Assembly: GCA_018052735.1 (NCBI GenBank)
Contig: JAGPMT010000005.1
Location: forward strand, 1 to 64,000
Direction: 5' to 3'
DNA from: Phycisphaerae bacterium
GTDB lineage: Bacteria; Planctomycetota; Phycisphaerae; Sedimentisphaerales; Anaerohalosphaeraceae
Length of the DNA stretch: 64,000 nt
Shown here one piece after another: positions 26,866-37,623 of this stretch (the first letter of the stretch is position 1; every line of letters begins with the position of its first letter). The position numbers and the translations under genes were made by a program. A model generated the notes under the pieces. It did not search any database, was not told the DNA's origin, and was given only the letters and a program-made list of their open reading frames with translations.

Positions 26866-27954
26866 ATGGGCCAAAAGATATTGCTAAAAGGCAATGAGGT
26901 AATGGCAGAAGCGGCTATTCAGGCGGGATGCCGTTTTTTTGCCGGGTATCCTATTACCCCTCAAAATGAAGTTCCGGAATATATGGCATCACGCATGCCT
27001 GAGGTTGGAGGTGTCTTTATTCAGGCCGAAAGCGAAGTTGCTGCAATTAATATGATTTTTGGCGCCTCTGCCGCAGGGGCACGCTGTATGACAAGTTCAT
27101 CCTCGCCGGGCATCAGTTTAAAGCAGGAAGGCATCAGTTATATCGCGGCCGCTGAATTGCCGTGCGTGATTGCTAATATGCAGCGGGGCGGGCCAGGGCT
27201 GGGAAATATTCGAGCCTCACAGGGCGACTATTTTCAGGCTGTAAAAGGCGGCGGGCATGGCGATTATCGGCTTATTGTTGTATCTGCCGCAACCCTCCAG
27301 GAACTTTACACACTGACGATGAATGCCTTCGACTGGGCAGATTACTATCGCAATCCAGTTTTGATTCTGGGCGATGGCATTCTGGGGCAAATGGCTGAAC
27401 CGGTTGAGATTCTGCCCTATCGTCCGGTACTGGAGATTCCTCCAAAGGATTACATTTTAACCGGCTGCAAAGGACGCAATCCTCGTGTTATTAAAACTCT
27501 CATCTTAGATCCTGCTGAAGGATTGGTACAGCACAATGAACATCTGCAGGAGAAATACAGCCGAATCGAGCGGGAATTGTGCCTGTATGAAACCTATCAA
27601 ATTGAAGATGCAGAACTGATTGTAACCGGATTTGGCATAACCGGACGCATTGCCAAAGCGGCTGTCCGCAAAGCCCGCCAGAAAGGACTGGCAGCGGGGC
27701 TGATTCGGCCGATTACTCTATGGCCTTTTCCAAAGAAGATTTATCAACGGGCTGCAATGACGGCCCAGAAGGTACTGGTTGTGGAAATGAACCATGGCCA
27801 GATGATTGAGGATGTCAAACTTGCAATGGACTGTGCTATTCCGACAGAATTTCTCGGCAAAGGGGGCGGTTGGTATCCAGACGAAAAAGCCGTGCTGGAG
27901 GCAATCGAGTCAATGCTTGAGTCGCCTGCGGCGTCGGTGAAGGGAGGGGCATAG
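26866..27954 (+). CDS. korA: 2-oxoacid:ferredoxin oxidoreductase, alpha subunit (KorA/VorB-like)
   Basis: 362 residues. Starts with [28 protein letters not shown] in pieces typical for the pyrimidine-binding domain, and has [17 protein letters not shown] and the QRGGPGLGN segment. It most resembles the VorB/KorA branch. Substrate (2-oxoglutarate or branched-chain 2-oxoacid) cannot be settled from sequence reading. AAGGAAG precedes the ATG. Confidence 0.9.
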   Translation: MGQKILLKGNEVMAEAAIQAGCRFFAGYPITPQNEVPEYMASRMPEVGGVFIQAESEVAAINMIFGASAAGARCMTSSSSPGISLKQEGISYIAAAELPCVIANMQRGGPGLGNIRASQGDYFQAVKGGGHGDYRLIVVSAATLQELYTLTMNAFDWADYYRNPVLILGDGILGQMAEPVEILPYRPVLEIPPKDYILTGCKGRNPRVIKTLILDPAEGLVQHNEHLQEKYSRIERELCLYETYQIEDAELIVTGFGITGRIAKAAVRKARQKGLAAGLIRPITLWPFPKKIYQRAAMTAQKVLVVEMNHGQMIEDVKLAMDCAIPTEFLGKGGGWYPDEKAVLEAIESMLESPAASVKGGA

Positions 27955-27956
27955 CT

Positions 27957-28694
27957 GTGGCAGTTTTCAAGCGAACGACGGTCTTGAAAGAACAGCTGAC
28001 TCACTATTGCCCCGGCTGCGGACATGGTATTGTGCATCGCCTTGTTGCTGAAGTCATCGACGAATTGGGGATTCGGGAGCAAACCATAGGCACCGCGCCT
28101 GTCGGCTGTGCTGTTCTTTTATACAATTATTTCAACTGTGATATCATAGAATGTGCCCACGGCCGTTCCCCGGCGGTAGCGACCGGCATTAAGCGGGTTC
28201 ATCCGGATAGAATTGTTTTTGCCTACCAAGGCGACGGCGATTTGGCAGCCATCGGTACCGCCGAAACGATTCATGCCGCCAATCGCGGTGAAAATATTAC
28301 CGTCATCTTTGTCAACAACGCCATTTATGGTATGACTGGCGGGCAGATGGCCCCCACAACAATGCCCGGGCAAATCACGACGACTACTCCTCAGGGACGG
28401 GGCTGCCATAAAGAAGGCCCCCCGATAAAAGTATGTGAATTGCTGGCAGCACTGGATGGAGTATCTTATTTGGAGCGGACAGCAGTAAGCAGCCCGAGGG
28501 ATGTCATGAATGCCAAGAAAGCAATTAAAAAGGCATTCCAAAACCAGATAGAGGGCAAAGGATTCTCGCTGGTGGAGGTGCTCTCAATGTGTCCAACGGA
28601 CTGGAAGCTGTCGCCAGCTCAATCCGTAGAGTTTGTCAATGAGAAAATGAAGAAGATTTTCCCGCTGGGCGTATTCAAAGACCAACAGATATGA
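27957..28694 (+). CDS. korB: 2-oxoacid:ferredoxin oxidoreductase, beta subunit (TPP-binding)
   Basis: 245 residues, GTG start three bases after korA. CPGCGHG near residues 18-24, GHRAxA-type [14 protein letters not shown], and the TPP/Mg motif [10 protein letters not shown] then [11 protein letters not shown]. It binds TPP and decarboxylates the 2-oxoacid. The cofactor is a product of the pathway whose thi genes lie just upstream. Confidence 0.93.
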   Translation: MAVFKRTTVLKEQLTHYCPGCGHGIVHRLVAEVIDELGIREQTIGTAPVGCAVLLYNYFNCDIIECAHGRSPAVATGIKRVHPDRIVFAYQGDGDLAAIGTAETIHAANRGENITVIFVNNAIYGMTGGQMAPTTMPGQITTTTPQGRGCHKEGPPIKVCELLAALDGVSYLERTAVSSPRDVMNAKKAIKKAFQNQIEGKGFSLVEVLSMCPTDWKLSPAQSVEFVNEKMKKIFPLGVFKDQQI

Positions 28695-29260
28695 ATGAAA
28701 CCAAAGTTTTAGTAGCCGGCACCGGCGGACAAGGTGTTGTTGTCATCGGAAACATCCTGGCACGAGCCGCCGTAATTGAAAACAAGAATGTGGTCGGAAT
28801 GGTTGCCTATGGGGCTGAAATGCGGGGCGGCACGGCCTATGCTGCCATCATTATAAGCAATGAGGAAATCGGCAGTCCCATTGTTGACCGTCCTCATATT
28901 GCGATTATCCTCAACCAGCCTTCTCTTGACAAATTCGAAGAGGATATTCTTCCCGGCGGATTGGCCCTGATAAATACGGCAATGGTAGCAAAGCCGGTCA
29001 AACGCCTCGGTCTGCAGCGAATCGAAGTGGCTGCTACCCAAATTGCTCATGATTTGGGAAATGTCAAGGTCGCTAATATTGTAGCTATAGGAGCATTGAT
29101 AAAGCATACAAACCTGCTTTCAATGAGCAGTGTTGAGCAGGGTCTTACCGATTTATTTACAGCCAAAAATCCCAAATTGGTCCCGCTGAACCTGAAAGCC
29201 CTGCACGCCGGAGCAGAACACAGTGTCTATGTACCCAGTTCTGTACCGGTGGATATTTGA
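28691..29260 (+). CDS. korC: 2-oxoacid:ferredoxin oxidoreductase, gamma subunit
   Basis: 189 residues, overlapping the korB stop by 4 bases. Typical [14 protein letters not shown] near 10-23 and [16 protein letters not shown] near 42-57. Completes the four-subunit complex. Confidence 0.92.
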   Translation: MNETKVLVAGTGGQGVVVIGNILARAAVIENKNVVGMVAYGAEMRGGTAYAAIIISNEEIGSPIVDRPHIAIILNQPSLDKFEEDILPGGLALINTAMVAKPVKRLGLQRIEVAATQIAHDLGNVKVANIVAIGALIKHTNLLSMSSVEQGLTDLFTAKNPKLVPLNLKALHAGAEHSVYVPSSVPVDI

Positions 29261-29282
29261 GATGGACAGCTGTCACAAATGA

Positions 29283-29768
29283 ATGAGTACTAAACAGAAC
29301 ATATCTGCTTTTTGGCAGACTGCTATAGGTGCAGTAAACTCCCGTCGGCGGCTTCCCATCGGAATTCGAATGACCCCGATGATAGATGTGATTTTTTTAT
29401 TGTTGACCTTTTTTGTCCTGACTGCCGAGTTTCAAAAACCCGAACATACGCTCCCTTTTTCTCTGCGAAAGACAGGTACCCATGCTGCAGCAGTCCCGAA
29501 TGAAACAGTAAAAATATACATTAAATCCCAGCAGAATACCTGTCTGATTGACATTGACAATAGGCTTGAGATTACCCTTGATGCCCAAAATCCGCAACAG
29601 GGGCTTCTGATGCTGGCACAAAACATTCAGCAAATAACGGAAAACTTTGGTGCAGTACCGATAGAACTATATTGTCAGGATTCAGTCCTATGGGATTATG
29701 TTGTCAAAATTTATGACGTATTATATGCTTTGGGGGCTTATTCTATTACGTTCCGCATCGAAGAATGA
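29283..29768 (+). CDS. ExbD/TolR-type biopolymer transport protein
   Basis: 161 residues. A short cytoplasmic lead, one transmembrane helix beginning MTPMIDVIFLLLTFFVL (about 31-47) that contains the proton-path Asp, and a periplasmic domain. ExbD/TolR works with an ExbB/TolQ partner to couple proton flow to envelope work; none is encoded next to it here. It lies 22 bases after korC and may simply be read through. Confidence 0.85.
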   Translation: MSTKQNISAFWQTAIGAVNSRRRLPIGIRMTPMIDVIFLLLTFFVLTAEFQKPEHTLPFSLRKTGTHAAAVPNETVKIYIKSQQNTCLIDIDNRLEITLDAQNPQQGLLMLAQNIQQITENFGAVPIELYCQDSVLWDYVVKIYDVLYALGAYSITFRIEE

Positions 29769-29796
29769 TGCTGGAAGTTAATTTTAAAAGCGTTTG

Positions 29797-29825
29797 TTGC
29801 AGGCAAAATCCCTGTCTGCTATAAT
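29797..29825 (+). promoter_or_regulatory. Promoter of clpX
   Basis: TTGCAG (29797-29802), 17-base spacer, perfect TATAAT (29820-29825). Start near 29832 and a 60-base leader with AGGAG before the clpX ATG. Confidence 0.65.
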
Positions 29826-29892
29826 ATCTGCAGATTTTTTTCTTTGAGAAGCAATCCTGACAAGAGATAAATCATAAAACAGGAGTTTTTAT

Positions 29893-31164
29893 ATGGCAAA
29901 ATCATCCGGGCAGGGATCCCGGCGGGAGATGTGCAGTTTTTGCGGCCGGACCAAACGGCAAATGGACGCTTTTGTAGAGGGTCCGGGCGGGATCTTTATC
30001 TGTCCAGACTGCATAGACCTTTGTTATAACATTGTTCGTCAGGAACGGCGAAGGTCGCACGGTGCAGGCACATTGTTTGAAGAGGTCCCCAAGCCCCGTC
30101 AAATCAAAGAATTTCTCGACCAGTACGTCATAGGTCAGGAGCGTGCCAAACGCAGCCTATCCGTAGCGGTTCACAATCATTACAAACGTCTGCTGCATGC
30201 CGACAGCGATAATGACGATGTCGAAATTGAAAAATCCAACATCTTGCTGATTGGTCCAACCGGTTCTGGCAAGACCTTGCTGGCCCGTACGCTGGCAAGA
30301 ATGCTTCATGTGCCGTTTGCTATTTGCGATGCAACCACTGTAACTGAGGCCGGCTACGTCGGCGAGGATGTCGAAAATTTCCTGCTTCGTCTTTTGCAGG
30401 CGGCCGATTATGATATTGAGGCTGCTCAGCGGGGTATTGTCTATATCGATGAGATCGATAAAATAGGAAAGACTACACAGAATGTTTCAATTACCCGCGA
30501 TGTATCCGGCGAAGGTGTCCAGCAAGCCCTCTTGAAAATGCTTGAAGGGACGATTGCCAATATCCCGCCGCAGGGCGGGCGCAAGCATCCGGAGCAGTCC
30601 TACATCCAGATGGACACCACCCAGATTATGTTTATCTGCGGCGGAACATTTGTCGGTCTGGACAATATAATAAAAAAACGGCTGGGCAAGCGGATGATTG
30701 GTTTTGACAGCGAGCATCAGGCACACCACGATAAAAAAGCCGACTACAGCGAAATTATCTCACAGGTTACGCCGGAAGATATTATCTCCTTTGGAATGAT
30801 CCCAGAAATGGTGGGACGACTGCCTATCATTACAACCCTCACCGCCCTCGATGAAGCGGCTTTGGTAGACATTCTGACCAAACCGAAGAATGCCTTGGTC
30901 CGCCAATACCAGCGGCTTTTCGAAATGGAAGACGCCGAATTAAAATTCACCGATGAGGCGCTGGATTTGATTGCCAAAAAGGCCATTAAACGGGATACCG
31001 GTGCGCGGGCTTTGCGTGCAATTATGGAAGAATTGATGGTGGATCTGATGTACCGCCTGCCGGAAGAGCCTAAGCCGGGCAAATATATCATCACGCCTGA
31101 GGTTGTCGAAGGCAAGGTCAATCTCTTCGAACAAGCCCGCAAGGTCAAAAAAGAATCAGCCTAA
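29893..31164 (+). CDS. clpX: ATP-dependent Clp protease ATP-binding subunit ClpX
   Basis: 423 residues, full length. N-terminal zinc-binding domain [10 protein letters not shown]...CPDCIDLC (about 15-50), Walker A GPTGSGKT near 124-131, Walker [10 protein letters not shown], the pore-loop GYVGED, sensor and C-terminal AAA+ lid. The IGF-type ClpP-binding loop is present as IGFDSE near residue 275. clpP is not adjacent, unlike in many bacteria. It has its own promoter and terminator. Confidence 0.97.
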   Translation: MAKSSGQGSRREMCSFCGRTKRQMDAFVEGPGGIFICPDCIDLCYNIVRQERRRSHGAGTLFEEVPKPRQIKEFLDQYVIGQERAKRSLSVAVHNHYKRLLHADSDNDDVEIEKSNILLIGPTGSGKTLLARTLARMLHVPFAICDATTVTEAGYVGEDVENFLLRLLQAADYDIEAAQRGIVYIDEIDKIGKTTQNVSITRDVSGEGVQQALLKMLEGTIANIPPQGGRKHPEQSYIQMDTTQIMFICGGTFVGLDNIIKKRLGKRMIGFDSEHQAHHDKKADYSEIISQVTPEDIISFGMIPEMVGRLPIITTLTALDEAALVDILTKPKNALVRQYQRLFEMEDAELKFTDEALDLIAKKAIKRDTGARALRAIMEELMVDLMYRLPEEPKPGKYIITPEVVEGKVNLFEQARKVKKESA

Positions 31165-31228
31165 CGTCAATAATCTGCCATCTCCGTTCTTATGCAAGAC
31201 GAATGTCAGACATTTTGTATTAGGAATT

Positions 31229-31252
31229 AACGGCCGGAGGCGGTCGTTTTTT
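31229..31252 (+). terminator. Terminator after clpX
   Basis: AACGGCC (31229-31235) pairs with GGTCGTT (31242-31248), one G-T pair, loop GGAGGC, followed by a T run. Confidence 0.75.
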
Positions 31253-31491
31253 CAGTCAATCAGATAAAGCCCCGCAGGACATTACACCCTGCAGCAGGAG
31301 AAAGATTTTCGTCTCTTATGTATTGAGAAGCAATCCGGTTTTGTGTAATATATCCCCCATATTTAAATCTGTCGGACTTGATCCAGCAGTCAGCCAGTTA
31401 AAGACCTGAAATCTGGTGGCCAAGTTTTTTTTGAGCGGTTGTAAGGAAATTGCGGATTTATAAATGCTTTTTTTCCTAAAAAGGATACGAT
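31253..31491 (+). other. Leader region of purL, no element recognised
   Basis: I looked for a purine, PRPP-type or THF riboswitch and did not find the conserved cores. Weak hairpins exist (GCAGG with CCTGC near 31275-31292). AAGGA stands before the GTG start of purL. No convincing -35/-10 pair. Confidence 0.3.
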
Positions 31492-34377
31492 GTGAAGCAG
31501 TGGCGATTTGAAATTTCATCAAAACAGGGATTTTTAGATGTCCACGGCAGGGATATTCTGGATGACATTCGGCAGTTTAATATCCTTTCCGTTGAAGACG
31601 TTATATCTGAAAAGGTCTATTTGATAGAAGCAGATTTTGACCAGCCGTTCGCCGAGCGGGTGGCCCGCGAATTGCTGACCGATCCAGTCTGTCAAGAGTG
31701 GCACATCGGCAAAAGCGGCATTCCGGCCGGCCCCATGCCTGCAACCCTTATAGAAGTACACCTTAAAAGCGGTGTAACTGACCCAGTCGCTGAATCGGTA
31801 ATGGCCGCCCTGAAAGACATGGGAGCAGGGGCAGTCGAATCAGTTCGTACGGCCCGCAAGTATGTTCTGCTGGGAAATGTAACAGAAAAAGACCGGGAAA
31901 CAATTGCACGTCGGATATTAGCCAACGACTGTATCGAGGAGGTCATTTATGGGATGGATGCCGAACCTCCAAGCCCGCATACCAAGCCCTATGAACTCAA
32001 CCTTATACAGATTCCGATTTGCGGACTCGACAATGAACAGTTAGTTCAATTAAGCAAAAAGATGGATTTGTTCCTGAATCTTAAAGAAATGCAGACGATT
32101 CAGGCCTATTATAGGGAAATTGGCCGTGAGCCGACGGATATAGAGCTTGAAACTTTAGCCCAGACGTGGAGCGAACACTGCGTCCATAAAACACTTAAAA
32201 GCAGTGTTGATATGGACTTGGACGGCCGGAAACTGCATTTTGACAATCTTCTGAAAGATACTGTTTTTAAGGCGACAAAAGAGCTCGATAAAAAGTGGTG
32301 CATATCGGTCTTTTCTGACAACGCCGGAGTTGTCGAATTTGATGATGAATACGCTGTCTGTTTCAAAGTTGAAACACACAATCATCCATCTGCACTTGAT
32401 CCCTATGGCGGGGCGGCTACGGGCATCGGCGGTGTTATCCGAGACCCGATGGGCACTGGTCTGGGGGCTAAACCCATTGCCAATACAGATATTTTTTGCT
32501 TCGCCTACCCCGATATGAAACTTGAAAATGTTCCCAAAGGCGTTCTGCATCCCCGGCGGATTATGAAAGGCGTGGTGGCAGGGGTTCGGGATTACGGCAA
32601 CCGCATGGGTATCCCCACGGTCAATGGCGCCATTTATTTTGATGATCGCTACATTGCCAATCCGCTGGTTTTCTGCGGCAATGTCGGCCTGATACCGCGC
32701 GATAAATGCTTTAAGCATCCGCAGGCAGGAAATCTGATTGTAGTCGTGGGCGGCAGGACCGGCCGTGACGGCATTCACGGAGCCACTTTCTCCAGCGGCG
32801 AGATGACCCACGAACATGAAACAATTTTTTCGCATGCCGTTCAAATCGGAAATGCCATTACCGAAAAAAAGATGCTGGATACTCTTCTGCAGGCACGCGA
32901 TGCAGGTCTGTATGAGGCGATCACAGACTGCGGTGCTGGGGGACTCAGCAGTGCCGTCGGAGAAATGGGCGAGAAACTCGGAGCCGAAGTAGATTTAGAA
33001 AAAGTACCGCTCAAATATGCGGGACTTTCCTATACTGAAATATGGATCAGTGAAGCACAGGAACGAATGGTTATCGCCGTCAAACCCGAAAACATCGAGT
33101 CCATTATGAAGATTTTTGCGGCTGAAGATGTTGAGGCAACGGTCATCGGCCGTTTCACCGGCGATAAGAAGCTGACGCTTCGTTACAATGGTGTTCAGGT
33201 TGGCCAGCTGGATATGCAGTTTCTCCATGAAGGCATTTGCAAATACAGCCGAAATGCCGTATGGAAGACAAAATCATTGAGCGAACCGGTTCTTCCTTCA
33301 CAGAAAAACTTTACCGAGGACCTTCTGAAGATTCTTGGCTCCTACAATGTTGCATCGAAAGAATGGGTGATTCGACAATATGACCATGAGGTGCAGGGCG
33401 GCAGTGTTATTAAGCCGTTGATGGGGGCTCAAAATGACGGGCCAATGGATGCAGCTGTTATTCGTCCAAGATTTCATCACAACAAGGGAATTGTAATCAG
33501 CTGCGGCATGAATCCGTGTTATGGAGATATCGATCCCTATTGGATGGCCTTGGCGGGCATCGACGAAGCCGTTCGAAATCTGATTTGCGTGGGGGCCAAT
33601 CCCGACCGGATTGCTCTGCTGGATAACTATTGCTGGGGCGATTGTTCCCGACCGGAAATGCTCGGGGCTCTGGTAAGGGCTTCACAGGCCTGCTATGATG
33701 CAGCTATTGCCTATGGAGCACCGTTTATCTCAGGCAAAGATTCTTTGAACAATGAATTTGTCTGCGATGACGGCAGCCGCATTGTGATTCCCTATACCCT
33801 GCTGATAAGCGGCATCGGCATTGTAGAGAATATTCAACAATGCATCACAATGGATGTGAAAAAGCCCGGGAATCTGATTTTTATTATCGGGCTGACAAAA
33901 AATGAATTGGGCGGGTCACACTACTACAAAATACATGGGCATCTGGGAGCCAATGTCCCGCAAACCAACCTGTCGCAGGCACCTGTTATTGCCAGCCGGA
34001 TTGCCGAGGCAATTCGGCGAGGATTGGTACGTTCCTGCCATGACTGCTCAGAGGGCGGACTGGCTGCTGCACTGGCAGAAATGGCTTTTGCCGGCGCCTT
34101 CGGCATTGAGGCCGATCTGCGGGGTCTTCCCCTTAGTCCAGATTGTGTCACGCCGGCAGCGGCACTGTTCAGTGAATCGACTGCCCGGTATCTTGTCGAG
34201 GTAGAGCCGCAGCATTATGATGCATTTGCAAAGCTTATGCTGAATGTGCCGTTCGGACAATTGGGCGAAGTGATCGAAGACAAAAAACTGCTGATTCGCG
34301 ATACACAGCAGAAGACAGTTATTGAAGCAGAATTGGATATCCTAAAAGAGGCTTGGAAGAAGCCTTTGGCATGGTAA
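31492..34377 (+). CDS. purL: Phosphoribosylformylglycinamidine synthase PurL with two PurS-like domains
   Basis: Fourth step of purine synthesis: FGAR plus glutamine to FGAM. 961 residues, GTG start. The first ~160 residues look like two PurS-like units in tandem (about 3-72 and 86-156; each ends with an NDC/CQEW-type turn after a beta-alpha-beta run). Then the PurL catalytic part: SEHCVHKT near 227-234, the VETHNHPSALDPYGGAATGIGG core in two pieces, and repeated GGLSSA/GGLAAA ATP-binding halves. It lacks a glutaminase domain, which is the separate purQ 98 bases downstream. No stand-alone purS is seen. Confidence 0.93.
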   Translation: MKQWRFEISSKQGFLDVHGRDILDDIRQFNILSVEDVISEKVYLIEADFDQPFAERVARELLTDPVCQEWHIGKSGIPAGPMPATLIEVHLKSGVTDPVAESVMAALKDMGAGAVESVRTARKYVLLGNVTEKDRETIARRILANDCIEEVIYGMDAEPPSPHTKPYELNLIQIPICGLDNEQLVQLSKKMDLFLNLKEMQTIQAYYREIGREPTDIELETLAQTWSEHCVHKTLKSSVDMDLDGRKLHFDNLLKDTVFKATKELDKKWCISVFSDNAGVVEFDDEYAVCFKVETHNHPSALDPYGGAATGIGGVIRDPMGTGLGAKPIANTDIFCFAYPDMKLENVPKGVLHPRRIMKGVVAGVRDYGNRMGIPTVNGAIYFDDRYIANPLVFCGNVGLIPRDKCFKHPQAGNLIVVVGGRTGRDGIHGATFSSGEMTHEHETIFSHAVQIGNAITEKKMLDTLLQARDAGLYEAITDCGAGGLSSAVGEMGEKLGAEVDLEKVPLKYAGLSYTEIWISEAQERMVIAVKPENIESIMKIFAAEDVEATVIGRFTGDKKLTLRYNGVQVGQLDMQFLHEGICKYSRNAVWKTKSLSEPVLPSQKNFTEDLLKILGSYNVASKEWVIRQYDHEVQGGSVIKPLMGAQNDGPMDAAVIRPRFHHNKGIVISCGMNPCYGDIDPYWMALAGIDEAVRNLICVGANPDRIALLDNYCWGDCSRPEMLGALVRASQACYDAAIAYGAPFISGKDSLNNEFVCDDGSRIVIPYTLLISGIGIVENIQQCITMDVKKPGNLIFIIGLTKNELGGSHYYKIHGHLGANVPQTNLSQAPVIASRIAEAIRRGLVRSCHDCSEGGLAAALAEMAFAGAFGIEADLRGLPLSPDCVTPAAALFSESTARYLVEVEPQHYDAFAKLMLNVPFGQLGEVIEDKKLLIRDTQQKTVIEAELDILKEAWKKPLAW

Positions 34378-34475
34378 GAGAAAATAAGAAATTCAGGCAT
34401 GTTGCGAGCCGGGTGTTTGGTCTCTTTTATATGTTCTTGGCTTGATCAATGCCGTTTGCAGAATAGGGATTTTCA

Positions 34476-35276
34476 ATGACAACAGTGAGGGCAATCGTAT
34501 TAAGAGCCGCCGGCATCAATTGTGATGTAGAAACCGAGCATGCCCTGCAGCTTGCAGGAGCACAGACAGAACGGGTGCACATCAATCGGCTGATTGCTGC
34601 GCCTGCAATGCTGGACGACTTTCAGATTCTGGTTGTGCCCGGCGGTTTCAGTTACGGCGACGATGTAGCCGCTGGAAAGATTCTGGCTAATCAGACCGTC
34701 CATCACCTCAGCGACATCCTGCAGCGTTTTATTGAAAACGGCAAGCTGGTACTGGGTATCTGCAACGGATTCCAGGTGCTTATAAAAACAGGCATTGTGC
34801 CGGGGCTCAGCGGAGCAGGCCGGCTGACTCTGGAGGGGGAAGGCGTCACGCTGACCAACAACGATTGCGGTCATTATCTGGATTGCTGGGTGCACCTTGC
34901 ACCTGCTACAACTCGGTGTGTGTTTATTGACCCTAACCGCCGGCTGTATCTGCCGATTGCTCACGGCGAAGGAAAAATTGTCGCCGACAGCATTGAGCGG
35001 CTGCAGCAAATCCGCACCGGCGGGTATGTGGCTTTTCGGTATGTCGATGCGGATGGCCAAACAGGATTGTACCCAATCAATCCCAATGGTTCTCAGGATT
35101 CTATTGCGGCTCTGACCGATTCGACCGGCCGCGTACTGGGAATGATGCCGCATCCGGAGCGTTTTGTCCGCTGGACACAGCATCCCCACTGGACGCGATT
35201 GAAGCAGCAAGATGAGCTGACTGACGGCATGACAATCTTTACCAATGCCGTAAATTACATAAAACAAACTTTTTAA
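34476..35276 (+). CDS. purQ: Phosphoribosylformylglycinamidine synthase, glutaminase subunit PurQ
   Basis: 266 residues, somewhat longer than the ~227 of Bacillus PurQ. Class I glutaminase: [14 protein letters not shown], nucleophile Cys in LGICNGFQ, and the C-terminal His/Glu of MMPHPER. Provides ammonia to PurL. Same strand and direction as purL. Confidence 0.95.
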   Translation: MTTVRAIVLRAAGINCDVETEHALQLAGAQTERVHINRLIAAPAMLDDFQILVVPGGFSYGDDVAAGKILANQTVHHLSDILQRFIENGKLVLGICNGFQVLIKTGIVPGLSGAGRLTLEGEGVTLTNNDCGHYLDCWVHLAPATTRCVFIDPNRRLYLPIAHGEGKIVADSIERLQQIRTGGYVAFRYVDADGQTGLYPINPNGSQDSIAALTDSTGRVLGMMPHPERFVRWTQHPHWTRLKQQDELTDGMTIFTNAVNYIKQTF

Positions 35277-35298
35277 GCAGACGAGGAATTTCCAGCTG

Positions 35299-36525
35299 AT
35301 GATTCAAATCAATGAAAATTTTTTGAAATTGAAGGCCGGCTATTTATTCCCGGAAATTGCAAGGCGGGTATCAGCTTTCGCTAAAGCCAATCCGAAAGCT
35401 GATATCATCAAACTGGGCATAGGCGATGTCACCGAGCCGCTGCCGCAGGCCGTTATAAAAGCAATGCATAAGGCTGTTGATGAAATGGCCACCCGAGAGG
35501 GTTTTCATGGATATGGCCCTGAGCAGGGATATGAATTCCTGCGCAGCACTATTGCGGAAAACGATTTTCTGCCCCGCGGCGCCAATGTTTCTCCTGATGA
35601 AATTTTTATCAGCGACGGAGCCAAGTGCGATACCGGCAATATTCAGGAAATCTTCGGACTTGACAATGTTGTAGCGGTAGGCGACCCTGTATATCCCGTC
35701 TATGTGGATACAAATGTTATGGCCGGGCGCACAGGCGAAAATGACGGCACAGGACGGTATGCAAAGATTGTTTATATGCCCTGCACGCCGGAAAACAATT
35801 TTGTTCCCCGGCTGCCTGAAGAACCTGTCGATATGATTTATCTGTGCTATCCGAACAATCCTACAGGTGCTGTCGCAACCAAAGAACAGCTCAAGCAATG
35901 GGTGGACTATGCTGTTGCGCACAAGGCCGTTATCCTTTTCGACGCTGCTTATGAGGCCTATATCCGGGACGACAGCATACCGCATTCCATTTATGAAATA
36001 GAAGGCGCCAGACAGGTTGCCGTCGAATTCCGCAGCTTTTCCAAAACAGCCGGCTTTACAGGCCTTCGCTGTGCCTTCACGGTTGTCCCCAAAGAACTGG
36101 TAGCTTATACAAAATCAGGCCGGCCGCAGCCCCTGCATCCTGTCTGGAACCGACGGCACTGCACAAAATTCAACGGGGTCAGCTATGTCACACAGCGGGC
36201 TGCTGAGGCCGTTTACAGCCCGGAAGGCAAAAATCAGGTCAAAGCCATCATCAATTTGTATATGTCCAATGTCGACACAATGTGCCAGTCTCTGCAGAAA
36301 TTCGGCTATTGTGTATATGGCGGCGTACACGCACCATATATCTGGCTGCAGACCCCCCGAGGCTTTGATTCATGGAGTTTCTTTGATACGCTGCTGCATC
36401 AGGCCCATGTTGTTTGTACCCCGGGGGCGGGCTTCGGCGCTGCCGGTGAAGGATTCGTGCGGCTGAGTGCATTTAATCATCCGGATCGGATTAAAGAAGC
36501 AATGGAACGTATAGGCAAGCTGTAA
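35299..36525 (+). CDS. dapL: LL-diaminopimelate aminotransferase
   Basis: Converts tetrahydrodipicolinate directly to LL-diaminopimelate with glutamate, the short route of lysine/DAP synthesis found in plants, Chlamydiae, Planctomycetes and some others. 408 residues. N-terminus [12 protein letters not shown] and [13 protein letters not shown] are typical for DapL. Schiff-base Lys in [21 protein letters not shown] upstream. Ten bases separate it from folK. Confidence 0.96.
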   Translation: MIQINENFLKLKAGYLFPEIARRVSAFAKANPKADIIKLGIGDVTEPLPQAVIKAMHKAVDEMATREGFHGYGPEQGYEFLRSTIAENDFLPRGANVSPDEIFISDGAKCDTGNIQEIFGLDNVVAVGDPVYPVYVDTNVMAGRTGENDGTGRYAKIVYMPCTPENNFVPRLPEEPVDMIYLCYPNNPTGAVATKEQLKQWVDYAVAHKAVILFDAAYEAYIRDDSIPHSIYEIEGARQVAVEFRSFSKTAGFTGLRCAFTVVPKELVAYTKSGRPQPLHPVWNRRHCTKFNGVSYVTQRAAEAVYSPEGKNQVKAIINLYMSNVDTMCQSLQKFGYCVYGGVHAPYIWLQTPRGFDSWSFFDTLLHQAHVVCTPGAGFGAAGEGFVRLSAFNHPDRIKEAMERIGKL

Positions 36526-36534
36526 ACTGCAACG

Positions 36535-37623
36535 ATGACAGAACAAACCGCATATATCGGACTGGGCAGCAATCTTCCGGATTGCCGGGTCAATCTCTGC
36601 AAAGCAATTGGTTTGCTGGGGCGCCACGGAAAGGTTTCGGCTGTTAAGGCCAGTTCTTTTTATCAAACCAAGCCTCTCGGTCCTGTTAACCAGCAGGATT
36701 TTCTGAATGCTGTCGTGCAGGTCAAGACCTCTATGGATGCAAAAGAGCTGTTTGACTATCTGCGGGACATTGAGCAGCAAATGGGGCGTCAGAGGCAGCA
36801 GCCTTGGGGACCTCGAACGATTGATCTGGATTTGCTTTTATTCGAAAACCAAACCATAAATGAGCCGGATTTGAAAGTGCCGCATCCGCAGATGCATCTA
36901 CGCAGTTTTGTGCTGGATGGCTTATGCCAAATAGCTCCGGCAGTGGAACATCCTGTCCTAAAGCGGTCTATGTCCGAATTGGCTAATCGTCTTAACGGAC
37001 GCAGTTTCCGGCTGGATTCCCAAAAAGCCCAGTTAGTCTCGGTGGCAGGAACTATCGGCGTCGGCAAAACAACCTTGGCTGCCGGATTAGCCAAGCGGCT
37101 TGGGGCTGAGTTTATAGCCGAACAATACGATGACAATCCCTATTTGGCTGATGTCTATGCGGGGCATCAGGAGCTGGCTTTGGATTCCGAGCTGTTTTTC
37201 CTTTCCAGCAGTGTGTCCCAGTTATCCAAATACAAACTGACAGCGGGAAATTGGTATGTCAGCGATTACGTGTTCGAAAAAGGCATGCTTTATGCATCCA
37301 GCTGGCTGAAATCCAAAGATCTGGCTGTGTACAAAGAGCATTATTGTGCAGTCAGCAGCACTGTGGCTAATCCGGTCCTCGTTATCGTTATGCAGGATAC
37401 CGCCCAAAACTGTCTTGAACGCATCCGCCGTCGGAACCGGCCCTATGAACAGCAGATTGAACCGGTGTTTTTAGAGCATCTTTCCCGCGGATTTGTGCGG
37501 TTTTACAATCAATATTCCGGATGTCCGGTAATTCGAATCTCGCCGGATGCCTGCTGGACAGACCAGCAGATAGACTGCCTTGCTGAAGAGGTTCGCTGGT
37601 ATCTTGCAAAGATGGAAAATTGA
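36535..37623 (+). CDS. folK: FolK fused to a deoxynucleoside kinase
   Basis: 362 residues with two domains. Residues 1 to about 158 are HPPK (6-hydroxymethyl-dihydropterin pyrophosphokinase): GLGSNLPD near 9-16, QxxQPWGPRTIDLDLLLF near 86-103, VPHPQMHLRSFVL. Residues about 165-362 are a deoxynucleoside kinase-like P-loop protein: Walker A GTIGVGKTT (172-180), EQYDDNPYL substrate segment, SDYVFEKG in the catalytic-base/DRS position, and a LID with RRRNRPYEQ. The first domain makes folate precursors; the second likely phosphorylates a deoxynucleoside. The reading frame is continuous with no stop between them. panC starts at the next base. Confidence 0.9.
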   Translation: MTEQTAYIGLGSNLPDCRVNLCKAIGLLGRHGKVSAVKASSFYQTKPLGPVNQQDFLNAVVQVKTSMDAKELFDYLRDIEQQMGRQRQQPWGPRTIDLDLLLFENQTINEPDLKVPHPQMHLRSFVLDGLCQIAPAVEHPVLKRSMSELANRLNGRSFRLDSQKAQLVSVAGTIGVGKTTLAAGLAKRLGAEFIAEQYDDNPYLADVYAGHQELALDSELFFLSSSVSQLSKYKLTAGNWYVSDYVFEKGMLYASSWLKSKDLAVYKEHYCAVSSTVANPVLVIVMQDTAQNCLERIRRRNRPYEQQIEPVFLEHLSRGFVRFYNQYSGCPVIRISPDACWTDQQIDCLAEEVRWYLAKMEN

